Part shown: in pieces, positions 1-11,053 of the stretch
Layout: every line of letters begins with the position of its first letter
How positions within the stretch are numbered: the stretch's first letter is position 1
NCBI GenBank assembly: GCA_963921795.1
Contig: OY997647.1
Span: forward strand, 56,434,668-56,498,667
Direction: 5' to 3'
Length of the DNA stretch: 64,000 nucleotides
Source of the DNA: Nannobrachium achirus
Taxonomy: Eukaryota > Chordata > Actinopteri > Myctophiformes > Myctophidae
Notes under the pieces: generated by a model
What the model was told of the DNA's origin: nothing
What the model saw: only the letters and a program-made list of their open reading frames with translations
Database searches by the model: none
Translations under genes and position numbers: made by a program

Positions 1-154
1 GCACACGATTCCCGCGTAAGCCGGTCGATTTGACATATGGCGCGAGTGTGTGGTGCAAAAACTGTGGGAGGAGTAGCGTGCCAAACTTTGGGGAAATACA
101 TGTGTGTGTCCATGTCTGGCTTAAGTATGAGTGATAACAATAAGTCTGCCAATG

Positions 155-164
155 CTATGCATAG
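155..164. repeat. CTATGCATAG palindrome, conserved in nearly every long unit
   Basis: A perfect 10-bp palindrome sits between the hypervariable simple-repeat patch and the AATTGAC hairpin. It recurs in almost every L unit. Together with flanking TGCC and GGCA it forms a longer imperfect palindrome, which has been converted to a perfect one at 25493-25513. Local tandem duplications of about 45-60 bp end just after it in four places. Confidence 0.85.
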
Positions 165-178
165 GCACACTTAACTAG

Positions 179-195
179 AATTGACAGAGTCAATT
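179..195. repeat. AATTGAC-AGA-GTCAATT hairpin (first of about 40)
   Basis: Perfect 7-bp inverted repeat with a 3-nt loop. The arms were intact in every copy I compared, while the loop varies: AGA in most, ATG at about 9527 and 34570, GGA at about 3085, 35950 and 62695. Immediately upstream, three unrelated-looking sequences are fused to the same CTAGAATTGAC start, and several large duplications begin or end here. It therefore behaves as a rearrangement boundary. Confidence 0.85.
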
Positions 196-323
196 TTGAC
201 AAGTGTGCCTGCAGCGCGCTAAATGCGCGACCTCGTGCGGCGGTTCGGACCGTGAGACCGTCCGCCGAGTCGTCCGCGTTTCGTCGTGAGAGGGTCGGTC
301 CCCGTGAAAAACGCGTTCTGGCA

Positions 324-341
324 CGAAACGGTTACGTTTCG
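324..341. repeat. CGAAACG-GTTA-CGTTTCG hairpin (first copy)
   Basis: Perfect 7-bp stem with a 4-nt loop at the end of the CpG-rich block. The motif recurs in most L units with minor arm variants such as CGAAGCG. The right arm with part of the loop (TTACGTTT) is the resumption point after four insertions and in all seven M units. The left arm is lost in those cases. Confidence 0.85.
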
Positions 342-1373
342 CGCGTTTGTGACGCCCCCTAGGGGTCGAAGTGGAAATGCTTTTGGGGAATCGTTGAGTA
401 TGCCGCCCGCGACCTGTGGTTGAAATTCAGTGTTGACTCGACCTATTGTTTGTGATTTATGGCTATCGTTTGCGAAACGGGCCCCTCCCGCTAACTTTGG
501 AAGCGCGTTACGAACGAACGGTACGGACTATCGAAATATCCTTTGACTATGTTTATCGCGTGGCTTCATAGATCATGTGTACCGGTTTTTAAGACATTTG
601 AAGAAAATATGTAGGAAAAGGAGCAAAAAGTGTGTTTTGGAGAAAATTTGAAATGGTGAAAAATCTTCCCATGTGCAAATTGGCGTGTCCTATATGGAGA
701 GATGCGTCGTGACCCAAGGAATCCAGGGAAAAAAGAATTTTAATTCTCCGACCTATGGTTCAAGAGTTACGAGGCAAGTGGTCCGTTATAGCGCCACCAT
801 GTGGCCAATTGGAAATGCTTTTGGGGATCGTTGAGTATGCCACCCCCGACCTGTGGTTGAAATTCAGTGTTGACTGGACCTTTTGTTTGTGATTTATGGC
901 TATTGTTTGCAAAACGGGCCCCTTTCGCTAACTTTGGAAGCACGTTACGAACAAACGTAATGGACTATCGCAATATCCCTTGAGTATGTTCATTGCATGG
1001 GTTCATAGATCATGTGTACCGTTTTTTGTGCAATTTGAAGAAAATATGTCGGAAAAGGAACAAAAAGTGTGTTTTGGAGAAAATTCAAGATGGCGGAAAA
1101 TCTATCCTGGCGCAAATGGGCGTGGCCTATATCGGGAGATGCGTCTTGACCCAAGGAATCCAGGGAAAAAATAATTTTAATTTTCCGACCTACGGTTCAA
1201 CAGTTACAGGCCAAAACGTAAAGTGGCCTGTTATAGCGCCACCATGAGGCCGAGTGATGTAATTATTTTTTGATTAATTCTTACAATCATTATGAACCTC
1301 CTCTCCAAGTCTTGAAACTGTAGCCCCTATGGTTTGCGAGAGAAAAATAATTGAATGTGAATTTTTGCTTTCT

Positions 1374-1392
1374 CCCATTATAAGTCAATGGG
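1374..1392. repeat. CCCATT-ATAAGTC-AATGGG hairpin at the head of the AT-rich tail
   Basis: Inverted repeat with 6-bp arms and a 7-nt loop, found in nearly every L and M unit. It opens the AT-rich tail, which in L units continues with TTCACTAATAAATTAATATC and ends near CTCTTAGCAA. In M units the satellite jumps from just after this hairpin into the TTACGTTTTGCGC arm of the CpG-rich hairpin, so both ends of the M deletion lie at hairpins. Confidence 0.8.
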
Positions 1393-2015
1393 GACAATTT
1401 AATTCACTAATAAATTAATATAAATTAAACTATAGAACCTTTCTCTTAGCAAGTTACTAGCACACCATTCCCGAGTAAGCCGGTCGATTTGACATATGGC
1501 GCGAGTGTGTGGTGCAAAAACTGTGGGAGGAGTAGCGTGCCAAACTTTGGGGAAAAGCATGGACATACATACATAAATATGAGCGATTGCAATAAGTTGC
1601 CAATGCTATGCATAGGCACACTTAACTAGAATTGACAGAGTCAATTTTGACAAGTGTGCCTGCAGTGCGCGACCTTGTGCAGCGGTTTGGACGGTGAGAC
1701 AATCCGCCAAGCCCGTGTTTCGTTGTGAGAGGGTCGGTCCCCGTGAAAAACGCGTTCTGGCACGAAACGGTTACGTTTCGCGCGTTTGTGACGCCCCCTA
1801 TGGGTCGAAGTGGAAATGCTTTTGGGGAAACGTTGAGTATGCCACCCGCGACCTGTGGTTAAAATTCAGTGTTGACTTGACCTTTTGTTTGTGATTTATG
1901 GCTCTCGTTTGCGAAACGGGCCCCTCCCGCTAACTTTGGAAGGCCGTTACCAACGAATGGTATGGACTATCGAAATATCCTTTGACTATGTTTATTGCAT
2001 GCCTTCATAGATCAT

Positions 2016-3037
2016 GTGTACCGGTTTTTAAGACATTTGAAGAAAATTTGTAGCAAAAGGAGTAAAAAGTGTGTTTAGGAGAAAATTCAAGATGGCGGAA
2101 AATCTTCCCATGTGCAAATTGGCGTATCCTATATGGAGAGATGCGTCGTGACCCAAGGAATCCAGGGAAAAAAGAATTGTAATTCTGTGACCTACGGTTC
2201 AAGAGTTACGAGGCAAGCGGTCCGTTATAGCGCCACCATGTGGCCAAGTGGAAATGCTTTTTGGGATTCGTTGAGTATGCCACCCCCGAACTGTGGTTGA
2301 AATTCAGTGTTGAATGGACCTTTTGTTTGTGATTTATGGCTATTGTTTGCAAAACGGGCCCCTCCCGCTAACTTTGGAAGCACGTTACGAATGAACGGTA
2401 TAGACTATCGAAATATCCTTTGACTATGTTTATCGCGTGGCTTCATAGATCACGTGTACCGGTTTTTAAGACATTTGAAGAAAATATGTAGGAAAAGGAG
2501 CAAAAAGTGTGTTTCGGAGAAAATTCAAGATGGCGGAAAATCTATCCTGGCGCAAATGGGCGTGGCCTATATGGGGAGATGCGTCTTGGCCCAAGGAATC
2601 CGGGGAAAAAATAAGTTTAATTTTCCGACCTACGGTTCAACAGTTACAGGCCAAAACGTACACTGGGCTGTTATAGCGCCACCATGAGGCCAAATGACGC
2701 TATTATTTTTTATTTATTCCTTGTAATCATTATGAACCTCCTCTCTGAGTCTTGAAACTGTAGCCCCTATGGTTTGCGAGAGAAAAATTATTGAATGCGA
2801 TTCCCATTATAAGTCAATGGGGACAGGTAAGGGTTAATTAATTTCTTAATAAATTCATATCAATTAAACTATAGAACCTTTCTCTTAGCAAGTTGATAGC
2901 ACACGATTCCCGCGTAAGCCGGTCGATTTGACATATGGCGCAAGTGTGTGGTGCAAAAACTGTGGGAGGAGTAGCGTGCCAAACTTTGGGGAAATACATG
3001 TGTGTGTCCATGTCTGGCTTAAGTATGAGTGATAACA
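2016..3037 (+). repeat. S1-L1 dimer, type copy (others at 9920, 20570, 22016, 34881)
   Basis: The S1 monomer is recognised by AAAATTTGTAGCAAAAGGAG and the L1 core by GTGTGTTTCGGAG (disrupted at 10410) and TTGGCCCAAGGAATCCGGGG. S1 cores start at 2016, 9920, 20570, 22016 and 34881, and each is followed 438 bp later by an L1 core (2454, 10358, 21008, 22454, 35319). One L1 without S1 occurs at 6366, just after insertion 1. At 20570 and 22016 two dimers stand in tandem with a 1446-bp period. Strict pairing indicates that the dimer has been the unit of amplification. Confidence 0.85.
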
Positions 3038-4191
3038 ATAAGTCTGCCCATGCTATGCATAGGCACACTTAACTAGAATTGACGGAGTCAATTTTGACAA
3101 GTGTGCCTGCAGCGCGCTAAATGCGCGACCTTGTGCGGCGGTTCGGACTGTGAGACAGTCTGCCGAGTCGTCCGTGTGTCGTTGTGAGAGGGTCGGTCCC
3201 CTCGAAAAACGCGTTCTGGCACGAAACGGTTACGTTTCGCGCGTTTGTGACGCCCCCTAGGGGTCGAAGTGGAAATGCTTTTGGGGATTCGTTGAGTATG
3301 CCACCCCCGACCTGTGGTTGAAATTCAGTGTTGACTCGACCTATTGTTTGTGATTTATGGCTATCGTTTGCGAAACTTGCCCCTCCCGCTAACTTTGGAA
3401 GCACGTTACGAACGAACGGTACGAACTATCAAAATATCCTTTGACTATGTTTATCGCGTGGCTTCATAGATCATGTGTACCGGTTTTTAAGACATTTGAA
3501 GAAAATATGTAGGAAAAGGAGCAAAAAGTGTGTTTTGGACAAAATTCAAGATGGCGGAAAATCTATCCATACGCAAATGGGCGTGGCCTATATGGGGAGA
3601 TGCGTCATGACCCAAGGAATCCAGGGAAAAAATAATTTTCATTTTCCGACCTACGGTTCAAGAGTTACGGGGCAAAAGGTAAAGTTGGCCGTTATAGCGC
3701 CACCATGAGGCCGAGTGATGTCATTATTTTTTGATTAATTCTTACAATCATTATGAACCTCCTCTCCAAGTCTTGAAACTGTAGCCCCTATGGTTTGCGA
3801 GAGAAAAATAATTGAATGCGATTCCCATTATAAGTCAATGGGGAAAATTAATTCACTAATAAATTAATATCAATTAAACTATAGAACCTTTCTCTTAGCA
3901 ACTTGATAGCACACCATTCCCGAGTAAGCCGGTCGATTTGACATATGGCGCGAGTGTGTGGTGCAAAAACTGTGGGAGGAGTAGCGTGCCAAACTTTGGG
4001 GAAAAGTATGGACAGACTTAAGTAAATAAATATGAGCGATAACAATAAGTCTGCCCATGCTATGCATAGGCACACTTAACTAGAATTGACAGAGTCAATT
4101 TTGACAAGTGTGCCTGCAGCTCGCTAAACGCGCGACCTCGTGCGGGCGTGGACTCTAGACTTGAGCAGCCCGAAGGGCCGCAAACTTCTAG

Positions 4192-5120
4192 TATATCAGA
4201 ACCGCCAACAAACACATTAATGTTATCCACTCTCTCACACCATCGCCTCACACAACAGGTAAAAAAGCATGGTCCATTAATTAGGCTAGACACTGTACCA
4301 ATTGAAACTTGAAAGGCATAGCCTACAGATTACATAACTGCACAAACCATTAGAAAAAGTCACTGACGTGGGCGGAACTGCTGCTGTTGAGCCAAATATA
4401 GTCCAAATGTTTTATACTTCCACCACAAACAGTTCCACAACTGACAAACAACTGTCTGCTTATGGGCCAGGGCCTAGACTTGCTCTTTCTGGATACATAG
4501 ACAAATACATAATATAAAGATTGGAAACTTTGAATAATAATAATAATACGGGTAAAAATAATAATATCTGGAATTTACATAACACTTTTACAGTTCACTA
4601 CAGTAAGGCACAGAACAGTACCATAAAGTACAGTACACTACCATCCAGTTCATTACTATATCAGAATTGCCAACAAACACATTAATATTATCCACTCACT
4701 CACACCATCACCTCACACAACAGGTAAAAAAGCATGGTCGATTAATTAGGCTAGACACTGTACCAATTGAAACTTGAAAGGCATAGGCTACAGATTATAT
4801 AACTGCACGGACCATCAGAAAAAGTCACTGACGTGGGCGGAACTGCTGCTGTTGAGCCGAATATAGTCCAAATGTTTTATACTTCCATCACAGACGGTTC
4901 CACAACTGACAAACAACTGTCTGCTTAGGGGCCAGGGCCTAGACTTGCTATTTCTGGATACATAGACGGATACATAATATAAAGATTGGAATCTTGGAAT
5001 AATAATAATAATAAGGGTAAAAATAATAATATCTGGAATTTACATAACAATTTTACAGTTCACTACAGTAAGGCACAGAACAGTACCATAAAGTACAGTA
5101 CACTACCATCCAGTTCATTA
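4192..5120 (+). repeat. Two diverged direct copies of about 465 bp inside insertion 1
   Basis: TATATCAGAA starts at 4192 and again at 4657. The copies stay aligned through the GGTAAAAAAGCATGG phrase, the TAATAATAATA tract and the start of the TACAG repeats (CACTACAGTAAGGCACAG). They differ by scattered substitutions, so this duplication is older than the large satellite duplications. No gene is recognisable in it. Confidence 0.8.
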
Positions 5121-6020
5121 CAGAAGATACAGTACACTACGGTACAGTAAGGTACAGCACAATACAGTACAATAAGGTACAGTACACTACAGCACAGTAA
5201 GGTACAGCACAGAACAGTACAGAAGATACAGTACACTACAGCACAGTAAGGTACAGTACAGTACAGTACAGTACAGTACAGTACAGTACAGTACAGTACA
5301 GTACAGTACAGTACAGAAGATACAGTACAATACAGTATGGTACGGTACAGTACAATACAGTGCAGGTACGGTACAGTACAATACAGTGCAGTAAAGTACA
5401 GCACAGTAAGGTAAAGTACAGTACAGTGCAGTAAGGTACAGCACAGTAAGCTACAGTAAGGTATAGCACAGTACAATAACATACAGTACAGTACAGTACA
5501 GTAAGGTACAGTACAGCACACTAAGGTACAGTACAGTATTACAGTTCACTACAGTAAGGCACAGAACAGTACCATAAAGTACAGTACACTACCATCCAGT
5601 TCATTACAGAAGATACAGTACACTACGGTACAGTAAGGTACAGCACAATACAGTACAATAAGGTACAGTACACTACGGCACAGTAAGGTACAGCACAGAA
5701 CCGTACAGAAGATACAGTACACTACAATACAGTAAGGTACTGTACACTACAGCACAGTAAGGTACGGTACGGTACGGTACAGTACAGTACAGTACAGAAG
5801 ATACAGTACAATACAGTAAGATACGGTACAGTGCAATACAGTGCAGGTACGGTACAGTACAATACAGTGCAGTAAAGTACAGCACAGTAAGGTAAAGTAC
5901 AGCACAGTGCAGTAAGGTACAGCACAGTAAGGTATAGCACAGTACAATAACATACAGTACAGTACAGTAAAGTACAGTACAGCACACTAAGGTACAGTAC
6001 AGTACAGTACACTACAGTAA
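5060..6020. repeat. TACAG pentanucleotide microsatellite, itself duplicated (about 489 bp)
   Basis: Degenerate TACAG/TACGG/TAAGG array with a pure run of about 13 units near 5252-5317. The leading phrase CACTACAGTAAGGCACAGAA occurs at about 4600, 5058 and 5547, so the microsatellite block was copied as a unit of roughly 489 bp. Because 5 and 3 are coprime, every minus-strand frame reads the same stop-free Cys-Thr-Val-Leu-Tyr cycle. This alone explains the longest open frame in the window (5063-5521, minus strand), which is not a gene. Confidence 0.95.
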
Positions 6021-9000
6021 GGAAGCAAGCGGTTCAAACTGTGAGACTATCCTCCGAGTCGTCTGCGTTTCGTTGTGAGAGGGTCGGTCCCCGTGAAAAA
6101 CGCGTTCTGGCACGAAGCGGTTACGTTTCGTGCGTTTGTGACGCCCCCTAGGGGTCGAAGTGGAAATGCTTTTGGGCATTCGTTGAGTATGCCACCCCCG
6201 ACCTGTGGTTGAAATTCAGTGTTGACTCGACCTATTGTTTGTGATTTATGGCTTTTGTTTGCGAAACGGGCCCCTCCCGCTAACTTTGGAAGCGCGTTAC
6301 GAACGAACGGTATAGACTATCGAAATATCCTTTGACTATGTTTATCGCGTGGCTTCATAGATCACGTGTACCGGTTTTTAAGACATTTGAAGAAAATATG
6401 TAGGAAAAGGAGCAAAAAGTGTGTTTCGGAGAAAATTCAAGATGGCGGAAAATCTATCCTGGCGCAAATGGGCGTGGCCTATATGGGGAGATGCGTCTTG
6501 GCCCAAGGAATCCGGGGAAAAAATAAGTTTAATTTTCCGACCTACGGTTCAACAGTTACAGGCCAAAACGTACACTGGGCTGTTATAGCGCCACCATGAG
6601 GCCAAATGACGCTATTATTTTTTATTTATTCCTTGTAATCATTATGAACCTCCTCTCCGAGTCTTGAAACTGTAGCCCCTATGGTTTGCGAGAGAAAAAT
6701 AATTGAATGCGATTCCCATTATAAGTCAATGGGGACAGGTAAGGGTTAATTAATTCACTAATAAATTCATATCAATTAAACTATAGAACCTTTCTCTTAG
6801 CAAGTTGATAGCACACGATTCCCGCGTAAGCCGGTCGATTTGACATATGGCGCGAGTGTGTGGTGCAAAAACTGTGGGAGGAGTAGCGTGCCAAACTTTG
6901 GGGAAATCCATGTGTGTGTGGGTGTCTGGCTTAAGTATGAGTGATAACAATAAGTCTGCCCATGCTATGCATAGGCACACTTAACTAGAATTGACAGAGT
7001 CAATTTTGACAAGTGTGCCTGCAGTGCAGCTCCTAAATGCGCGACCTCATGCAGCGGTTTGGACTGTGAGACCATCCGCCAACTTGTCTGCGTTTCGTTG
7101 TGAGAGGGTTGTTCCCCCTGAAAAACATGTTTTGGCACGAAACGGTTACATTTTGCGCGTTTGTGACGCCCCCTACGGGTCGATTTGGAAATGCTTTTGG
7201 GGATTCGTTGAGTAAGCCACCCGCGACCTGTGGTAGAAGTTCAGTGTTGACTCGACGTTTGGTTTGTGATTTATGGCTATCGTTTGCGAAACGGGCCCCT
7301 CCCGCTAACTTTGGAAGCCCGTCACAAACAAACGCTATGGACTATCGAAATTTCCCTTGACTATGTTCATGCCATGGGTTCATAGATCACGTGTACCCAT
7401 TTTCGTGACATTTGAAGAAAATATGTAGGAAAAGGAGCAAAAAGTGTGTTTTGGAGAAAATTCAAAATGGCGGAAAATCTATCCTGACGCAAATGGGCGG
7501 GGCCTATATGGGGAGATGCGTCTCGACCCAAGGAATCCAGGGAAAAAAGAATTAAAATTTTTCGACCTACGGTTCAAGAGTTACGAGGCAAGTGGTCCGT
7601 TATAGCGCCACCATGTGGCCGAGTGGAAACGCTTTTGGGGATTCGTTGAGTATGCCACCCCCGATCTGTGGTTGAAATTCGGTGTTGACTCGACCTATTG
7701 TTTGTGATTTATGGCTATTGTTTGCGAAACGTGCCCCTCCCGCTAAGTTTGGAAGCGCATTACGAACGAACGGTATGGACTATCGAAATATCCTTTGACT
7801 ATGTTTATCGCGTGGCTTCATAGATCAAGTGTACCGGTTTTTAAGACATTTGAAGAAAATATGTAGGAAAAGGAGCAAAAACTGTGTTTTGGAGACAATT
7901 CAAGATGGCGGAAAATCTATCCCTACGCAAATGGGCGTGGCCTATATCGAGAGATGCGTCTTGACCCAAGGAATCCAGGGAAAAAATAATTTTAATTTTC
8001 CGATCTACGGTTCAAGAGTTACGGGGCAAAACGTAAAGTGGGCCGTTATAGCGCCACCATGAGGATGAGTGATGTAATTATTTTGTGATTTATTATTAAA
8101 ATCATTATGAATCTCCTCTGCAAGGTTTGAAACTGTAGCCCCTATGCTTTGCGAAAGAAAAATACTTGAATGTGAATTTCTGCTTTCTCCCATTATAAGT
8201 CAATGGGGACAATTACGTTTTGCGCGTTTGTGACGCCCCCTACGGGTTGAATTGGAAACGCTTTTGGGGATTCCTTGAGTAAGCCACCCGCAGCCTGTGG
8301 TTGAAATTCAGTGCTGACTCAACGTTTTGTTTGTGATTTATGGCTATTATTTGCAAAACGGGCCCCTCCCGCTAACTCTGGAAGCCCGTTACGAACGAAT
8401 GGTATGGACTATAGACATATCCCTTGACTATGTTCATTGCATGGGTTAGTAGATCATGTGTACCCATTTTTGTGACATTTGAAGAAAATATGTAGGAAAA
8501 AATGCAAAAAGTGTGTTTTGGAGAAAATTTGAAATGGTGAAAAATCTTCCCATGTGCAAATTGGCGTGTCCTATATGGAGAGATGCGTCGTGACCCAAGG
8601 AATCCAGGGAAAAAAGAATTTTAATTCTCCGACCTATGGTTCAAGAGTTACGAGGCAAGTGGTCCGTTATAGCGCCACCATGTGGCCAATTGGAAATGCT
8701 TTTGGGGATCGTTGAGTATGCCACCCCCGATCTGTGGTTGAAATTCAGTGTTGACTGGACCTTTTGTTTGTGATTTATGGCTATTGTTTGCAAAACGGGC
8801 CCCTCCCGCTAACTTTGGAAGCGCGTTACGAACGAATGTAATGGACTATCGCAATATCCCTTGAGTATGTTCATTGCATGGGTTCATAGATCATGTGTAC
8901 CGTTTTTTGTGCAATTTGAAGAAAATATGTCGGAAAAGGAACAAAAAGTGTGTTTTGGAGAAAATTCAAGATGGCGGAAAATCTATCCAGGCGCAAATGG

Positions 9001-10902
9001 GCGTGGCCTATATCGGGAGATGCGTCTTGACCCAAGGAATCCAGGGAAAAAAGAATTTTCATTTTCCGACCTACGGTTCAACAGTTACAGGCCAAAACGT
9101 AAAGTGGGCTGTTATAGCGCCACCATGAGGCCAAATGACACTATTATTTTTTATTTAATCCTTGAAATCATTATGAACCTCCTCTCCAAGTGTTGAAACT
9201 GTAGGCCCTATGGTTTGCGAGAGAAAATTAATTGAATGTGAGTTTTTGCCATTCCCATTATAAGTCAATGGGGAGAAATTAATGCACTAATAAATTAATA
9301 TCAATTAAACTATAGAACCTTTCTCTTAGCAACTTAATAGCACACCATTCCCGAGTAAGCCGGTCGATTTGACATATGGCGCGAGTGTGTGTTGCAAAAA
9401 CTGTGGGAGGAGTAGCGTGCCAAACTTTGGGGAATCGTATGGACAGACATAAATAAATAAATAAATATGAGCGAGAACAATAAGTGTCCCATGCTATGCA
9501 TAGGCACACTTAACTAGAATTGACATGGTCAATTTTGACAAGTGTGCCTGCAGTGCAGCTCGCTAAATGCGCGACCTCGTGCGGCGGTTCGGACCGTGAG
9601 ACCGTCCGCCGAGTCGTCCGCGTTTCGTTGTGAGAGGGTCGGTCCCCCTGAAAAACGCGTTCTGGCACGAAGCGGTTACGTTTCGTGCGGTTGTGACGCC
9701 CCCTAGGGGTCGAAGTGGAAATGCTTTTGGGGAATCGTTGAGTATGCCACCCCCGACCTGTGGTTGAAATTCAGTGTTGACTCGACCTATTGTTTGTGAT
9801 TTATGGCTATTGTTAGCGAACGGGCCCCTCCCGCTAACTTTGGAAGCGTGTTACGAACGAACGGTACGGATTATCGAGATATCCTTTGACTATGTTTATC
9901 GCATGGCTTTAAAGATCATGTGTACCGGTTTTTAAGACATTTGAAGAAAATTTGTAGCAAAAGGAGTAAAAAGTGTGTTTAGGAGAAAATTCAAGATGGC
10001 GGAAAATCTTCCCATGTGCAAATTGGCGTATCCTATATGGAGAGATGCGTCGTGACCCAAGGAATCCAGGGAAAAAAGAATTGTAATTCTGTGACCTACG
10101 GTTCAAGAGTTACGAGGCAAGCGGTCCGTTATAGCGCCACCATGTGGCCAAGTGGAAATGCTTTTTGGGATTCGTTGAGTATGCCACCCCCGAACTGTGG
10201 TTGAAATTCAGTGTTGAATGGACCTTTTGTTTGTGATTTATGGCTATTGTTTGCAAAACGGGCCCCTCCCGCTAACTTTGGAAGCACGTTACGAATGAAC
10301 GGTATAGACTATCGAAATATCCTTTGACTATGTTTATCGCGTGGCTTCATAGATCACGTGTACCGGTTTTTAAGACATTTGAAGAAAATATGTAGGAAAA
10401 GGAGCAAAAAAAGTGTTTCGGAGAAAATTCAAGATGGCGGAAAATCTATCCTGGCGCAAATGGGCGTGGCCTATATGGGGAGATGCGTCTTGGCCCAAGG
10501 AATCCGGGGAAAAAATAAGTTTAATTTTCCGACCTACGGTTCAACAGTTACAGGCCAAAACGTACACTGGGCTGTTATAGCGCCACCATGAGGCCAAATG
10601 ACGCTATTATTTTTTATTTATTCCTTGTAATCATTATGAACCTCCTCTCTGAGTCTTGAAACTGTAGCCCCTATGGTTTGCGAGAGAAAAATTATTGAAT
10701 GCGATTCCCATTATAAGTCAATGGGGACAGGTAAGGGTTAATTAATTTCTTAATAAATTCATATCAATTAAACTATAGAACCTTTCTCTTAGCAAGTTGA
10801 TAGCACACGATTCCCGCGTAAGCCGGTCGATTTGACATATGGCGCGAGTGTGTGGTGCAAAAACTGTGGGAGGAGTAGCGTGCCAAACTTTGGGGAAATA
10901 CA

Positions 10903-10927
10903 TGTGTGTGTGTGTGTGTGTGTGTGT
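10903..10927. repeat. (TG)n dinucleotide run in the hypervariable patch
   Basis: About 12 TG units. Sister copies of the same position (for example 2998-3010, 21552) hold only TGTGTGTC or TGTGTCTCC, so this copy has expanded by slippage. Other units hold ACAT, AAGT or AAAT repeats at the same place. Confidence 0.9.
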
Positions 10928-10935
10928 CCATGTCT

Positions 10936-11053
10936 GGCTTAAGTATGAGTGATAACAATAAGTCTGCCCATGCTATGCATAGGCACACTTAATAAGTAAA
11001 TAAATATGAGCAAGAACAATAAGTGTCCCCATGCTATGCATAGGCACACTTAA
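10936..11053 (+). repeat. Local tandem duplication around the CTATGCATAG palindrome
   Basis: The stretch from the ATGAGYRAKAACAATAAGT region through CTATGCATAGGCACACTTAA occurs twice in a row (palindromes near 10974 and 11035). Comparable double copies occur at about 44045-44150, 54105-54210 and 60555-60655. In each case the first copy ends CACACTTAATAA and the second ends CACACTTAACTAG. Confidence 0.85.

Larger units (their letters stand above)
1..4145 (+). repeat. Satellite segment A (S, L, S, L, L)
   Basis: Core landmarks lie at 577 (S), 1014 (L), 2016 (S), 2454 (L) and 3475 (L). The window opens at the conserved block GCACACGATTCCCG of a preceding long unit. Two stretches are shared with distant parts of the array. 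Positions 1-1669 match 44989-46657 (shift 44988), and about 2010-4119 match 34875-36984 (shift 32865) with only a few substitutions, for example at about 3433 and 3679. The segment ends where insertion 1 enters the CpG-rich block just after GACCTCGTGCGG. Confidence 0.9.
4146..6027. other. Insertion 1: non-satellite DNA with TACAG microsatellite
   Basis: About 1.88 kb of unrelated DNA placed inside the CpG-rich block. The satellite reads GACCTCGTGCGG before it and AGCGGTTC after it, so little or no satellite sequence was lost. The first part is an internal duplication of about 465 bp (4192-4656 and 4657-5120) and the remainder is TACAG-type microsatellite. A phrase near 4205 (TTATCCACTCTCTCACACC and the following CATCGCCTCA) is shared with the X modules of insertions 3 and 5, so the insertions are distantly related. 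I see no transposase, no terminal inverted repeats and no clear target-site duplication. Confidence 0.85.

Noticed and set aside
8..30. Possible CENP-B box on the minus strand of the TTCCCGAGTAAGCCGG block
   Set aside because: It matches 7 of 9 core positions but lacks the TT of the TTCG part. A match of this quality is expected a few times by chance in a 1-kb unit on both strands.
796..806. GCCACCATG, a perfect Kozak-like context in every unit
   Set aside because: The frames that follow have only about 9-20 codons, and the site is part of a repeat phrase (GGTGGCGCTATAAC on the other strand). There is no sign of translation selection.
1400..1420. AATAAA polyadenylation-like signal in the AT-rich tail
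   Set aside because: It lies in an AT-rich tract where the hexamer is expected by chance, and there is no upstream gene.
2564..2644. RNA polymerase III-like A box (TGGCCTATATGG) and B box (GGTTCAA) in the core
   Set aside because: The B box lacks its last conserved bases, the spacing of 70 bp is long, and a TTTT terminator lies between the two. No tRNA or SINE fold is apparent.
5063..5521. 152-codon minus-strand frame, the longest in the window
   Set aside because: It is a translation of the TACAG microsatellite. All three frames give the same Cys-Thr-Val-Leu-Tyr cycle with no stop codon.
4600..6010. GTAAG motifs in the microsatellite as splice donors
   Set aside because: They are regular degenerate forms of the TACAG repeat with no exon context.
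4146..6027. Insertion 1 as a DNA transposon
   Set aside because: No terminal inverted repeats, no transposase remnant and no convincing target-site duplication. The ends GCGTGGACTC and CAGTAAGGAAGC are unrelated.
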